NCBI GenBank assembly: GCA_944322565.1
Contig: CALUPG010000011.1
Location: forward strand, 19,592-83,591
DNA length: 64,000 nt
Direction of reading: 5' to 3'
Source of the DNA: an uncultured Bacteroidales bacterium
Lineage (GTDB): Bacteria; Bacteroidota; Bacteroidia; Bacteroidales; UBA932
Part shown: positions 55,230 through 63,890 of the stretch, piece by piece
Layout: each line of letters starts with the position of its first letter
Numbering within the stretch: position 1 is the first letter of the stretch
Made by a program: the position numbers and the translations under genes
The notes under the pieces: model-generated
The model's input: the letters and a program-made list of their open reading frames with translations, nothing else
Database searches by the model: none
What the model was told of the DNA's origin: nothing

Positions 55230-55664
55230 ATGGATGTAGGAACAGTACTCACTCTGCTGGCAATTATTCTGGCCATAGCCGGTCCTGTCATTGAGAAGAA
55301 GCTCAAGAAGGCCGGCAAGGTCGACCAGGCCAGGGAGTTCCGCAATCTGATGGACACGATTACGCGCGACAAAGCGGAAGATGCTCCCGAGTATGAATCC
55401 TCACAGGAAGCGCCGGCCCGCCCGATAAGCTATCTTCCGGAGACTCAGGATGCCTATGAGCTTCCGTCTTTCTCCGACAGCACTGTCTCGGGCCAGGGAG
55501 TTCCGCAAGAGCTTCTTGAGGGAGGCTACCGTTCCGTCCGGGACATAATGGCGGAAAGACATAAAAAGAGTTCCGATGACATTCCGGAGGCTGCGGAGAA
55601 AAAGTTCAGCATAGACCCGAAGAAATTGGTGGTGTATTCTGAAATTATGAAGCCTAAATTTTAG
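55230..55664 (+). CDS. Small membrane-anchored protein of unknown function
   Basis: I do not recognise this 144-residue protein. It has a single N-terminal hydrophobic segment (about 3-20, VGTVLTLLAIILAIAGPV) and then a charged, mostly disordered-looking stretch with Glu/Pro/Ser-rich parts, and a more ordered C-terminus (SIDPKKLVVYSEIMKPKF) that resembles the end of a conserved domain. It is flanked by ribF and greA on the same strand with promoters of their own. The start is the ATG at 55230, a TTG at 55212 being the alternative. Confidence 0.6.
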   Translation: MDVGTVLTLLAIILAIAGPVIEKKLKKAGKVDQAREFRNLMDTITRDKAEDAPEYESSQEAPARPISYLPETQDAYELPSFSDSTVSGQGVPQELLEGGYRSVRDIMAERHKKSSDDIPEAAEKKFSIDPKKLVVYSEIMKPKF

Positions 55665-55683
55665 TATTCTCAAAAACATTTGC

Positions 55684-55691
55684 TATATTTG
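55684..55691 (+). promoter_or_regulatory. Candidate promoter element for greA
   Basis: TATATTTG matches TAnnTTTG and a TTTT block lies 19 bases upstream (55661-55664). The predicted leader to greA is about 68 bases and contains a short GTCC/GGAC hairpin. Confidence 0.55.
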
Positions 55692-55765
55692 CATGAGTTG
55701 CTCAAGGGTTCTGTGTCCATTCACAGGACTCATTTTTAATTGTATTATTTAAATTTTAAGATATC

Positions 55766-56233
55766 ATGGCATTACATTACATGACCCAGGAAGGCCTTGA
55801 CAAGCTGAAGAAAGATCTGTCCGAGGCCTTGGCCCAGAGACCTGTGATTTCAGCGCAGATTGCTGAGGCGAGAGATAAGGGCGATTTGTCGGAAAACGCT
55901 GAGTATGAGGCTGCACGGGAGGCTCAGGGACTTCTTGAACTGAAGATTTCCAAGCTGCAGGATCTCGTTGCCAACGCCCGTGTGATTGACGAGTCTCAGA
56001 TAGGGACGGACAAGGTACAGATGCTCAACAAGGTAAAAGTCAAGAATCTTTCCAACGGACAGGTAGTGGAATTTACTCTTGTCGGGGAGAGTGAAGCGGA
56101 CTTTTCTGCAGGCAAGCTTGCGGCAACCACTCCTATCGGACGCTCCCTGATGGGACATTCAAAGGGAGAGATTGTAGAGGCCAAGGTGCCGTCAGGAATA
56201 ATTAAGTTTGAAATACTTGACATTACACTTTAG
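55766..56233 (+). CDS. greA: Transcription elongation factor GreA
   Basis: GreA enters the RNA polymerase secondary channel and stimulates cleavage of backtracked transcripts. The 155-residue protein has the N-terminal coiled coil (about 1-75) with the acidic tip in ARDKGDLSENAEYEAAREAQ (the conserved DxxE acid pair at the tip), and the C-terminal FKBP-like domain with ATTPIGRSLMGHSKGEIVEAKVP. Length is standard. It precedes the HIT gene by three bases, so the two are probably co-transcribed. Confidence 0.97.
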   Translation: MALHYMTQEGLDKLKKDLSEALAQRPVISAQIAEARDKGDLSENAEYEAAREAQGLLELKISKLQDLVANARVIDESQIGTDKVQMLNKVKVKNLSNGQVVEFTLVGESEADFSAGKLAATTPIGRSLMGHSKGEIVEAKVPSGIIKFEILDITL

Positions 56234-56236
56234 TTT

Positions 56237-56641
56237 ATGCCTACAGTTTTCACTAAAATTTCCAAAGGCGAGATTCCTTCATACAAAGTGGCTGAAAACG
56301 AGGATTTCTATGCTTTCCTTGACATAAATCCGCTTGCCGAAGGTCATACGCTTGTCATTCCGAAGCATCTGGAGAAAGACTATATCTTTGATCTTGATGA
56401 CAATACATATCTCGGTCTCTGTGCATTCGCAAAGAAAGTGGCTGTGGCTCTGAAGGCGGCCATACCTTGCAAGAGAATCGGCGTGGCCGTGCTCGGCATG
56501 GAGGTGCCGCACGTGCATATCCATCTTGTGCCGCTGCAGACTGAGCAGGACCTTGATTTCCGGAAGAAGAAACTTGAACTTTCCCAGGAAAGGTTCAGTT
56601 CCATAGCCTCGTCAATTCTTGCTGAATATGAGAAGCTTTAG
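56237..56641 (+). CDS. HIT family protein
   Basis: The 134-residue protein is a histidine-triad nucleotide hydrolase/transferase with the HxHxHxx motif HVHIHLVP near residue 92 and the N-terminal FTKISKGEIPSYKVAENEDFYAFLDINPLAEGHTLVIPK. HIT proteins act on nucleotide conjugates such as AMP-lysine; the physiological substrate here is unknown. It follows greA by three bases and the next gene starts 14 bases inside its end. Confidence 0.94.
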   Translation: MPTVFTKISKGEIPSYKVAENEDFYAFLDINPLAEGHTLVIPKHLEKDYIFDLDDNTYLGLCAFAKKVAVALKAAIPCKRIGVAVLGMEVPHVHIHLVPLQTEQDLDFRKKKLELSQERFSSIASSILAEYEKL

Positions 56642-57791
56642 ATTCTTGAAAGCATACGGAGCCTGTGCACTCTTTGCCGCAGCCGTGTTTTCCCTCGTTT
56701 CATGCGGCGGCAAGGCTACAATAGACGGAACGCTTGAGAATGCTCCTTTGTCTGAAGTTGTGGTCAAGAAACTTGACATCAACAGGTATGTGACCATTGA
56801 TACTCTCAAGGTTGATTCCGACGGGAAGTATTCATGCAGGATTGACATTGAGAAAGGACAGCCGGAATTTGTGTATGTTTTTTACGGAGACAGAAAAGTT
56901 GCATCCGTGCTTCTTGACAGGGGAGACCGCCTGACTGTCGTGTCCGATACCGTCGGCAACTTTACTGTCGAAGGCTCCGAAGAAAGCCGCAGATTTGCAG
57001 AAGTGGAGAAAGATTATGCCCGCTTTACGGCAGAATTTGACTCCCTTACAAACTGTCTTCTTGCACTGGATCCAGATTCCGGGGAAGCGTCGCTTGTGAA
57101 GAAAAAAATTGGGGCATCATATATCGGGTATTACAGGGACAGACTCCGCTACATCATGGAGAATCCTTATTCACTCACTGTTGTCCCTGTCCTGTATCAG
57201 GTTGCAGGCCCGGACAGGCTGCCTGTATTCGGGCAGATTACTGATGCCATCCATTTCAGCAATGTGAGTGATTCTCTTGCGACGGTATATCCGGACTCCA
57301 GGTATGTCGCGGCTCTCAAGGAAGAGGCAAAGCGCAGGTCCGGCCTGCTTGAGCTGAAGGTGCGCCTGCAGAATGCCGGTGAGACCGGGTATCCTGACTT
57401 TGAGCTTGCGGATATCAATGCAAGGAAAGTCCGCCTGAGCGAGGTGGATGCCAAAGTGATACTTCTCCATTTCTGGTCATCTTCGGATGCGCTTCAGAAA
57501 ATGTTCAACCTTGATGTGCTCAAGCCGATATATGAAGACTATCATTCGCGCGGGCTTGAAATCTATCAGGTGGCTCTTGACGCGGACAAGGCTGCGTGGG
57601 CAAGTGTAGTCAAGGACCAGAATCTTCCGTGGATAAATGTCTGTGACATATCAGGGCTGAATGCCGCCTCGGCAAGGCTCTACAATATATCGTCGCTTCC
57701 GGTGACATTTGTCATCTCCGGAGACAGTCTTGTGAACGAAAAAGTCAGCGATGAGAAATCGTTGAGAAAGGTTCTTGACAAGCTTCTTTAG
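56628..57791 (+). CDS. Thioredoxin-fold lipoprotein (DUF4369-type) lacking the CXXC motif
   Basis: A 387-residue lipoprotein with signal LFAAAVFSLVSC (lipobox Cys near residue 26), an N-terminal DUF4369-like beta domain (about 28-115, GTLENAPLSEVVVKKLD), a helical linker, and a C-terminal TlpA/AhpC-like thioredoxin fold (about 245-387). The position of the redox CXXC of TlpA-type proteins reads HFWSSSDALQK, with no cysteine, so disulfide oxidoreductase activity is not expected; the conserved cis-Pro segment SSLPVTFVISG is present. The fold may serve as a binding module. It overlaps the HIT gene by 14 bases. Confidence 0.88.
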   Translation: MRSFRFLKAYGACALFAAAVFSLVSCGGKATIDGTLENAPLSEVVVKKLDINRYVTIDTLKVDSDGKYSCRIDIEKGQPEFVYVFYGDRKVASVLLDRGDRLTVVSDTVGNFTVEGSEESRRFAEVEKDYARFTAEFDSLTNCLLALDPDSGEASLVKKKIGASYIGYYRDRLRYIMENPYSLTVVPVLYQVAGPDRLPVFGQITDAIHFSNVSDSLATVYPDSRYVAALKEEAKRRSGLLELKVRLQNAGETGYPDFELADINARKVRLSEVDAKVILLHFWSSSDALQKMFNLDVLKPIYEDYHSRGLEIYQVALDADKAAWASVVKDQNLPWINVCDISGLNAASARLYNISSLPVTFVISGDSLVNEKVSDEKSLRKVLDKLL

Positions 57792-57814
57792 TATTTGCAG
57801 TCCGGTCGGTCCGG

Positions 57815-58507
57815 TCAGAAGAGTTTCTTCCTGCTGACTGTGGCAACGAACTCCTTGAGATAGAACGGTTCAAAGTACGCTGTGTCTTTGAACCGCTTTT
57901 CTTTATATTCTTCCATTGCCGGAACAAGCATTGAGGATGCCTTAGGACAGCATTGGGCGAAATGAGCCCTCGGCGAGATGATGACATCCGCACATTTCCC
58001 TGCACCGTCCCCTATGAAGAGCACATTCCCTTCCTGAAGTCTGTCTGCGAAACTTTCCGGGCCGATGACGGCAGGCTCGACATCCGTTATCCGGTGTCCT
58101 TCTGTGTCAAATACAGCCGAATATACTTCCATCCTTCTGGCATCAATCATAGGCACGATGTATCTGCATCCTTCAGGAACCAGTCCTTCGTCAGAAGCTT
58201 GCCTTGCAAGGATTTCAAGGGTCCCGACGGCGAGCAGAGGAATGCCTGCTCCGAAGCATAGTCCCTTTGCCGTGGAGACGCCGACCCTTAGTCCGGTGTA
58301 TGAGCCCGGTCCCATGCTGACGCACACGGCATCGCAGTCTTTGACGGAATATCCCGTTTCCCTGAGCATTTCATCGATGAATACGGCTGTCAGGGATGCA
58401 TGCTGCCTGTCTTCCGTGCTTTCTCTGTATGATACGATTCTCCCTTTCTCCGCAATGGCTGCTGAGCACAGGGCTGTAGATGTTTCAATCAGTATGATTC
58501 TGTCCAT
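57815..58507 (-). CDS. tsaB: tRNA threonylcarbamoyladenosine biosynthesis protein TsaB
   Basis: TsaB is the partner of TsaD in making t6A37 of ANN-decoding tRNAs. The 230-residue protein begins MDRIILIETSTALCSAAI and has the ASKHA-fold motif SMGPGSYTGLRVGVSTAKGL near residue 71. The ATG at 58507 is preferred as the family start; further upstream in-frame ATGs at 58519 and 58555 exist, the last overlapping the cvpA stop. Its gene and the thioredoxin-like gene converge with only 23 bases between. Confidence 0.93.
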   Translation of the reverse strand: MDRIILIETSTALCSAAIAEKGRIVSYRESTEDRQHASLTAVFIDEMLRETGYSVKDCDAVCVSMGPGSYTGLRVGVSTAKGLCFGAGIPLLAVGTLEILARQASDEGLVPEGCRYIVPMIDARRMEVYSAVFDTEGHRITDVEPAVIGPESFADRLQEGNVLFIGDGAGKCADVIISPRAHFAQCCPKASSMLVPAMEEYKEKRFKDTAYFEPFYLKEFVATVSRKKLF

Positions 58508-58551
58508 TGTATGCTGCATGATTGTTCTTGTGGCTGAAAATCTGTCTCCGG

Positions 58552-59040
58552 TCATGAGAACAGTCCCTGGAAATAAGGGAAGACGGCATTTGCAATATTC
58601 AGAAGCGGCCTGTAGAGAAGGGATTTGTCCAGATATGAGCCGTTGATTATATTTAATTCATTGTTAATCCAGTCAAAGGCAATGAGGACAGCCCCCAATA
58701 TGAGGGTATATTTGACAATTGAGAATATGACGCCGAGAAGTTTGTTCAGCCAGCCGAGCATTATGATTTTGATTGTTGCCTCAAGCAGTTTCCCCAATAT
58801 TGCAAAGCCGGCAGCCACAAGAATCAGGATGATGACGAATGCAATTATGTGGACAACGGGTGATGAGGTTCCGGTCAGGTCGCTGATCCATCCGCTGACC
58901 AGGTCGGAGAACTGGAAAGACAGCCATATCCCCACAACAATGGAGATGATGGCGATGACCTGTGCTATGAATCCCTTCCTGATGCCGAAGATTATTGCGG
59001 GCACGAAACAGAGCAGTAGAATAATATCCAGAACATTCAT
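58552..59040 (-). CDS. CvpA family membrane protein
   Basis: The 162-residue protein has four hydrophobic segments (near 3-20, 26-45, 62-85 and 100-120) and the CvpA family pattern GIRKGFIAQVIAIISIVVGIWLSFQFS. In E. coli CvpA is needed for colicin V production and is linked to envelope stress resistance; here the exact role is not known. It lies upstream of tsaB on the same strand and diverges from ileS. A TATTTTTG element 57 bases upstream may be its promoter. Confidence 0.85.
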   Translation of the reverse strand: MNVLDIILLLCFVPAIIFGIRKGFIAQVIAIISIVVGIWLSFQFSDLVSGWISDLTGTSSPVVHIIAFVIILILVAAGFAILGKLLEATIKIIMLGWLNKLLGVIFSIVKYTLILGAVLIAFDWINNELNIINGSYLDKSLLYRPLLNIANAVFPYFQGLFS

Positions 59041-59056
59041 TTTGCAATAAAATTTT

Positions 59057-59064
59057 TATATTTG
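59057..59064 (+). promoter_or_regulatory. Candidate -7 element for ileS
   Basis: TATATTTG matches TAnnTTTG, 62 bases upstream of the ileS ATG at 59127. Confidence 0.45.
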
Positions 59065-59096
59065 CAGATTGAAAATTTTCAAGAAAATTGATTTCG

Positions 59097-59104
59097 CAAA
59101 AATA
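59097..59104 (-). promoter_or_regulatory. Candidate -7 element for cvpA-tsaB
   Basis: The minus strand reads TATTTTTG, a TAnnTTTG match 56 bases upstream of the cvpA ATG. It lies inside the ileS leader, so the divergent transcripts would overlap. Confidence 0.4.
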
Positions 59105-59126
59105 GATAAAAAATTTGACATTTGTC

Positions 59127-62100
59127 ATGAAGTTCAACGAATATAAGGGATTGGATCTTGTTGCCATAAACAACGGCATTTTGGAGCGCTGGCAGAGGAA
59201 CGACGCTTTCAGAAATTCTCTGAAGGTGCGTGAAGGCGCCCCTGAATTTGTCTTTTTTGAGGGCCCGCCTTCTGCCAACGGCATGCCGGGTATCCATCAT
59301 GTGATGGCAAGGTCCATCAAGGACGCCATATGCCGCTATAAGACCCAGACGGGATATAAAGTGTCAAGGCGCGCCGGTTGGGACACCCATGGACTGCCGG
59401 TTGAGCTCGGAGTGGAGAAGATGCTCGGCATCACCAAGGAAGACATCGGCTCAAAGATATCCGTGGAGGACTACAACAATGCATGCCGCCGCGAGGTGAT
59501 GAAGTATACCAAAGAATGGATGTCCCTCACGGAGAGGATAGGCTATTGGGTGGACATGGATGACCCTTATATCACATATGACAACAGGTATATCGAGACC
59601 CTGTGGTATCTTCTGAAGGATATCTACGGGAAGGGGCTGCTCTATAAGGGGTACTCAATCCAGCCGTATTCTCCTGCCGCCGGTACCGGACTCAGTTCCC
59701 ATGAACTGAACCAGCCGGGCTGCTACAGGGATGTCAAGGATACTACGGCTGTAGTGCAGTTCGAGGTCATCAAGAATGAGAAGTCCCAGCTGCTTTACGG
59801 CTGCGAGACGGTGCCTGTGTATTTCCTTGCATGGACGACTACGCCGTGGACACTCCCTTCCAATACCGCATTGTGTGTCGGTCCTGACATAACATATGCG
59901 CGGGTCATGTCATTCAACCCGTACACGGGCGCTCCTGCCGTATATGTGGTGGCGAAGGCTCTGGTTGACTCCGTGTTCAATGCCAAGGCAAAGGGGATTG
60001 CCCTTGAGGACTACAAGCCCGGCGACAAGCTTGTCCCGTACAGGGTGCTTGACGGCGAGTTCAAGGGCAGCCAGCTCGTGGGCATATCCTATCATCAGCT
60101 GATACCATGGTTCAGGCCTGATGAAGGAGCGTTCAGAGTGATTCCGGGAGACTATGTGACAACAGAAGAGGGCACTACAGGCGTCGTGCATATTGCTCCG
60201 ACATTCGGTGCCGATGACGACAAGGTGGCCAAGGCGACAGGGGTGCCGCCTCTTATGGTGATAGACAAAAACGGGGAGAAACAGGCCCAGGTGGACAGAA
60301 AAGGCCGTTTCTATCGCCTGGAAGACATGGATCCGGATTATGTCTCGGAGAGAGTGGCTCCTGAGTATGCGGAATATGCCGGGAGGTATGTCAAGAATGC
60401 TTACGATGCATCACTTGCTCCGGATGCCCCGACTCTGGACATTGACCTTTGCGTGATGCTCAAGCAGCAGGGCAAGGCATTCAAGATAGAGAAACATGTG
60501 CATACATACCCGCACTGCTGGAGAACGGACAAGCCGGTGCTCTATTATCCGCTCAATTCATGGTTCATCAAGACGACTGCAGTCCGTGAAAGGATGATGG
60601 AGCTCAACGACACCATACTCTGGAAGCCGGCTTCTACCGGTACGGGACGTTTCGGGAAATGGCTCGAGAACATCCAGGACTGGAATCTTTCCCGCAGCCG
60701 CTACTGGGGTACACCGCTGCCCGTATGGCGCACGGAAGACGGGAAGGAAGAGAAATGCATCGGTTCCCTCAAAGAACTGTATGCGGAGATCGAAAAGGCC
60801 GTAGCTGCAGGCTATATGTCATCCAATCCTCTGAAGGACAAAGGATTCAATCCTGATGACATGTCAAAGGAGAATTATGACAGGATAGACCTCCACCGCC
60901 CGTATGTCGACAGGATATATCTTGTGTCCCCGTCAGGAAAGAAAATGACGAGGGAAACGGATCTGATAGATGTCTGGTTTGATTCTGGCGCAATGCCTTA
61001 TGCCCAGGAGGGACTGAGGAACCTGCATTCCCCGAAATTCGGACAGACTGCGGACTTCATAGCCGAGGGTGTGGACCAGACAAGGGGCTGGTTCTATACG
61101 CTTCATGCCATCAATACGATGGTCAGCAACAAGTGTGCGTTCAGGAGAGTCATTTCCAACGGACTGGTGCTTGACAAGGACGGCAACAAGATGAGCAAGC
61201 GTCTGGGCAATGCCGTGGACCCGTTCAAGGCTCTCGACAAATTCGGCGCCGATGCACTCAGGTGGTATATGCTCACCAATTCCCAGCCATGGGACAACCT
61301 CAAGTTCGATGAGGCTGGTGTCGATGAAATAAGGAGGAAATTCTTCGGCACACTCTACAATACATATTCATTCTTCGCCCTTTATGCCAACGTGGACGGC
61401 TTTGACCCTGACAGGGCCCGCAAGGTGCCTGTTTCAGAAAGGCCTGAACTTGACAGATGGATAGTGTCCCTGATGAACTCTCTCATCAAGGATGTGCGCG
61501 CCGCATATGAGGACTATGACATCACTGCGGCAGGCCGTCTTGTCCAGGACTTCGTGTGCGACCATCTGAGCAACTGGTATGTGCGTCTGGGCAGGAAGCG
61601 TTTCTGGGGCGGCAATATGGATGACGACAAGCTGTCGGCCTATGAGACACTTTACGAGGTGCTTGTCACTGTCGCCAAGCTCGCCGCTCCTATAGCTCCG
61701 TTCTTCATGGAAAGGCTTTATCTTGACCTTGTCCCCGGTGCGGAGTCGGTGCATTTCACGTTCATGCCCGAGCCTGATGCTTCAGTCGTGGACAAAGACC
61801 TTGAAGAACGCATGGAGCTGGCCCAGAGGGCATCATCCATGGTTCTTGCCCTGCGCCGCAAGGTGAGCATCAAGGTCCGCCAGCCGCTTTCCCGCCTTGT
61901 GATACCTGTCATCGGCAGCAAGGTCCGCGAGCAGCTTGAAAAGGTCAAGGACCTGCTGCTCGGGGAAGTCAATGTCAAGGAACTTGAATTCATATCTGAC
62001 ACTGCGGGTCTCATAACCAAGAAAATAAAGCCTAACTTCAAGACACTCGGGAAGGCATACGGCAAGCAGATGAAAGAGATTGCCGCCGCTTTCGCGACAC

Positions 62101-62570
62101 TTTCACAGGATACGATAACATCCATACAGGCTGCTGAATCAGAGGGTCTTGGATATGTGCTGAACCTGCCGTCGGGTGATGTGACATTGAACAAAGGCGA
62201 CTACGAGATCTCTTCAGAGGACATGCCGGGCTGGCTCGTGGCATCCGACGGACCGCTGACGGTAGCCCTTGACATCACCGTGACGGATGAGCTGCGGCGC
62301 GAAGGGACAGCCCGCGAGCTGATAAACAGAATCCAGAATCTCAGGAAAGACAGCGGATTCGATGTGACAGACAAGATTGAAGTGACAATATATGCAGGAG
62401 GCGAAAGTGCGGAAGAAATTGGTGCATCGCTGGAGTCATTCCGGGATTATGTCGCTGCCCAGACCTTGTCAAAGAGCATTGTGCTTGCCCCTTCTGAAAA
62501 TGCCGGAGAGAATGTCAGCCGCGTTGAATGGGGCGAAGGCACCCTGGATATGTCCGTCACAAAAATATAA
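59127..62570 (+). CDS. ileS: Isoleucyl-tRNA synthetase
   Basis: IleS charges tRNA-Ile and edits misactivated valine. The 1147-residue protein has the HIGH-type motif PSANGMPGIHHVMARS near residue 50, the CP1 editing domain (about 200-400, LAWTTTPWTLPSNTALCVG and the editing-site region GVVHIAPTFGADD), the KMSKS loop NKMSKRLGN near 690, the anticodon domain and a long C-terminal extension with no zinc-binding cysteines, as in eukaryote-like/mupirocin-tolerant IleS2 type enzymes. The start is the ATG at 59127; a TTG at 59115 is the alternative. The following genes are a DksA-like gene and lspA, the usual Bacteroidales order. Confidence 0.95.
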   Translation: MKFNEYKGLDLVAINNGILERWQRNDAFRNSLKVREGAPEFVFFEGPPSANGMPGIHHVMARSIKDAICRYKTQTGYKVSRRAGWDTHGLPVELGVEKMLGITKEDIGSKISVEDYNNACRREVMKYTKEWMSLTERIGYWVDMDDPYITYDNRYIETLWYLLKDIYGKGLLYKGYSIQPYSPAAGTGLSSHELNQPGCYRDVKDTTAVVQFEVIKNEKSQLLYGCETVPVYFLAWTTTPWTLPSNTALCVGPDITYARVMSFNPYTGAPAVYVVAKALVDSVFNAKAKGIALEDYKPGDKLVPYRVLDGEFKGSQLVGISYHQLIPWFRPDEGAFRVIPGDYVTTEEGTTGVVHIAPTFGADDDKVAKATGVPPLMVIDKNGEKQAQVDRKGRFYRLEDMDPDYVSERVAPEYAEYAGRYVKNAYDASLAPDAPTLDIDLCVMLKQQGKAFKIEKHVHTYPHCWRTDKPVLYYPLNSWFIKTTAVRERMMELNDTILWKPASTGTGRFGKWLENIQDWNLSRSRYWGTPLPVWRTEDGKEEKCIGSLKELYAEIEKAVAAGYMSSNPLKDKGFNPDDMSKENYDRIDLHRPYVDRIYLVSPSGKKMTRETDLIDVWFDSGAMPYAQEGLRNLHSPKFGQTADFIAEGVDQTRGWFYTLHAINTMVSNKCAFRRVISNGLVLDKDGNKMSKRLGNAVDPFKALDKFGADALRWYMLTNSQPWDNLKFDEAGVDEIRRKFFGTLYNTYSFFALYANVDGFDPDRARKVPVSERPELDRWIVSLMNSLIKDVRAAYEDYDITAAGRLVQDFVCDHLSNWYVRLGRKRFWGGNMDDDKLSAYETLYEVLVTVAKLAAPIAPFFMERLYLDLVPGAESVHFTFMPEPDASVVDKDLEERMELAQRASSMVLALRRKVSIKVRQPLSRLVIPVIGSKVREQLEKVKDLLLGEVNVKELEFISDTAGLITKKIKPNFKTLGKAYGKQMKEIAAAFATLSQDTITSIQAAESEGLGYVLNLPSGDVTLNKGDYEISSEDMPGWLVASDGPLTVALDITVTDELRREGTARELINRIQNLRKDSGFDVTDKIEVTIYAGGESAEEIGASLESFRDYVAAQTLSKSIVLAPSENAGENVSRVEWGEGTLDMSVTKI

Positions 62571-62638
62571 CCTGCATTCAGATTAAATTACTATTGCAAA
62601 CAGATTGAATACGGAAAATCAATAAAAATTCGGATATT

Positions 62639-63052
62639 ATGGCAGAAGGAAATAAAGCCAACGGACCTGAGCCTAAGGTGCGTTACAGCGATGAAGAGCT
62701 GCAGGAATTCAAGGCGATTATTCTTGAGATGCTTGAAAAGGCCAAGAAAGAGTACAAGACTCTCAGGGATGTCGTCACCCATGGCTCAAGCAATGACATC
62801 GAGGACACATCTCCGACATTCAAGGTCATGGAAGAGGGCGCTTCGACTCTTTCAAAGGAAGAAGCCGGTGCCCTTGCCCAGCGTCAGTACAAGTTTATCC
62901 AGAATCTTGAAGCTGCGCTTGTCCGCATAGAGAACAAGACATACGGAGTGTGCCGCGTGACCGGGAAACTGATTCCTAAGGAGCGCCTGAGGCTTGTGCC
63001 TCATGCCACCCTCACAGTTGAGGCGAAGGAGATGCTCAACAAGAACAAATAG
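62639..63052 (+). CDS. TraR/DksA family protein without the zinc-finger cysteines
   Basis: A 137-residue protein of the DksA/TraR family, which in other bacteria binds the RNA polymerase secondary channel and mediates the stringent response. Residues about 18-100 form the helical hairpin (DEELQEFKAIILEMLEKAKKEYK). The C-terminal zinc module is recognisable (YGVCRVTGKLIPKERLRLVPHATLTVEAKEM) but only one of the four cysteines remains, so no zinc site is expected. From memory this degenerate form is usual in Bacteroidota. It lies between ileS and lspA. Confidence 0.9.
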   Translation: MAEGNKANGPEPKVRYSDEELQEFKAIILEMLEKAKKEYKTLRDVVTHGSSNDIEDTSPTFKVMEEGASTLSKEEAGALAQRQYKFIQNLEAALVRIENKTYGVCRVTGKLIPKERLRLVPHATLTVEAKEMLNKNK

Positions 63053-63099
63053 AGGATTGTTGTCTCTTATTATCTCTCCTTGGCTCATACTGGACAGGC

Positions 63100-63696
63100 A
63101 TGACAATATCAAAAGGCAAAAGACTGCTCATCCTCGGCATATTGCTGGTAGTAATTGACCAGATAATCAAGATTCTGGTCAAGACCAACATGTCATTAGG
63201 TGAGAGCATACATGTTTTCGGTGACTGGTTTCAGCTCTATTTCATTGAGAATGAGGGCATGGCCTTCGGCATGAAATTCGGCGGTGCTGTCGGCAAATTC
63301 CTGCTTTCCCTCTTCAGGATAATCTTCTTCGGTTTCCTGGTGTACTGGATTTCCCGTCTGCTGAAGAAGCCGGACACCCCGGCCGGGGTAACGGTCGGAC
63401 TCACAATGATTACCGCCGGTGCCCTCGGAAACATCATAGACTGTTTCTTCTACGGGCTCATCTGGGATTATGCCCCATTCATGTTCGGAAAAGTAGTCGA
63501 CATGTTCTATTTTCCGATAATTGATACGACTTTCCCTGAATGGATGCCGCTGATAGGCGGCAACCCGTTCCGCTTTTTCGCCCCTGTCTTCAACTTTGCT
63601 GACAGTTGCGTCACTTGCGGTACTCTCTACCTGATTTTTTTTCAGTGGAAGTTCTTTGCAGGGGACGGGGAGGAAAGCAGACTCCAGAATCCATAG
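63100..63696 (+). CDS. lspA: Lipoprotein signal peptidase
   Basis: LspA cleaves the signal peptide of prolipoproteins at the inner membrane, the step needed for lipoproteins such as the FKBP and thioredoxin-fold proteins in this window. The 198-residue protein has four membrane segments and the two catalytic aspartates in GALGNIID near residue 110 and FNFADSCV near 167, with the conserved ENEGMAFGM near 50. It carries a Bacteroidota-type insertion between the two aspartates. The tRNA-Ser gene follows after 75 bases. Confidence 0.95.
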   Translation: MTISKGKRLLILGILLVVIDQIIKILVKTNMSLGESIHVFGDWFQLYFIENEGMAFGMKFGGAVGKFLLSLFRIIFFGFLVYWISRLLKKPDTPAGVTVGLTMITAGALGNIIDCFFYGLIWDYAPFMFGKVVDMFYFPIIDTTFPEWMPLIGGNPFRFFAPVFNFADSCVTCGTLYLIFFQWKFFAGDGEESRLQNP

Positions 63697-63729
63697 CAGA
63701 AAATATTTTGCGGATATTTGATGAAAATA

Positions 63730-63760
63730 TTTGCATTATGATGATTTTTCGCTATTTTTG
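63730..63760 (+). promoter_or_regulatory. Strong Bacteroidota promoter for tRNA-Ser
   Basis: TTTG at 63730-63733, exactly 19 bases, then TATTTTTG at 63753-63760, a full consensus match; transcription would begin a few bases before the tRNA at 63772. Confidence 0.75.
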
Positions 63761-63771
63761 CACTCCCTTTT

Positions 63772-63856
63772 GGAGAGATGGCAGAGTGGTCGAATGCGGC
63801 AGTCTTGAAAACTGTTGATCTTCACGGGTCCGGGGGTTCGAATCCCTCTCTCTCCG
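63772..63856 (+). tRNA. tRNA-Ser, anticodon UGA
   Basis: The 85-base gene folds as a class II tRNA: acceptor GGAGAGA pairs perfectly with TCTCTCC (63849-63855), the anticodon loop CTTGAAA carries TGA between CAGT and ACTG, a long variable arm follows, and the T loop is TTCGAAT. The discriminator is G at 63856 and CCA is not encoded. It reads UCA and other UCN codons and would be a MiaA substrate through A37. Confidence 0.95.
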
Positions 63857-63865
63857 CAGCAACTG

Positions 63866-63890
63866 AAGCCTGGCGTGAGCCGGGCTTTTT
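63866..63890 (+). terminator. Intrinsic terminator after tRNA-Ser
   Basis: AAGCCTGGC (63866-63874) pairs with GCCGGGCTT (63879-63887) around a GTGA loop with one T-G pair, followed by a short T run. Confidence 0.8.
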
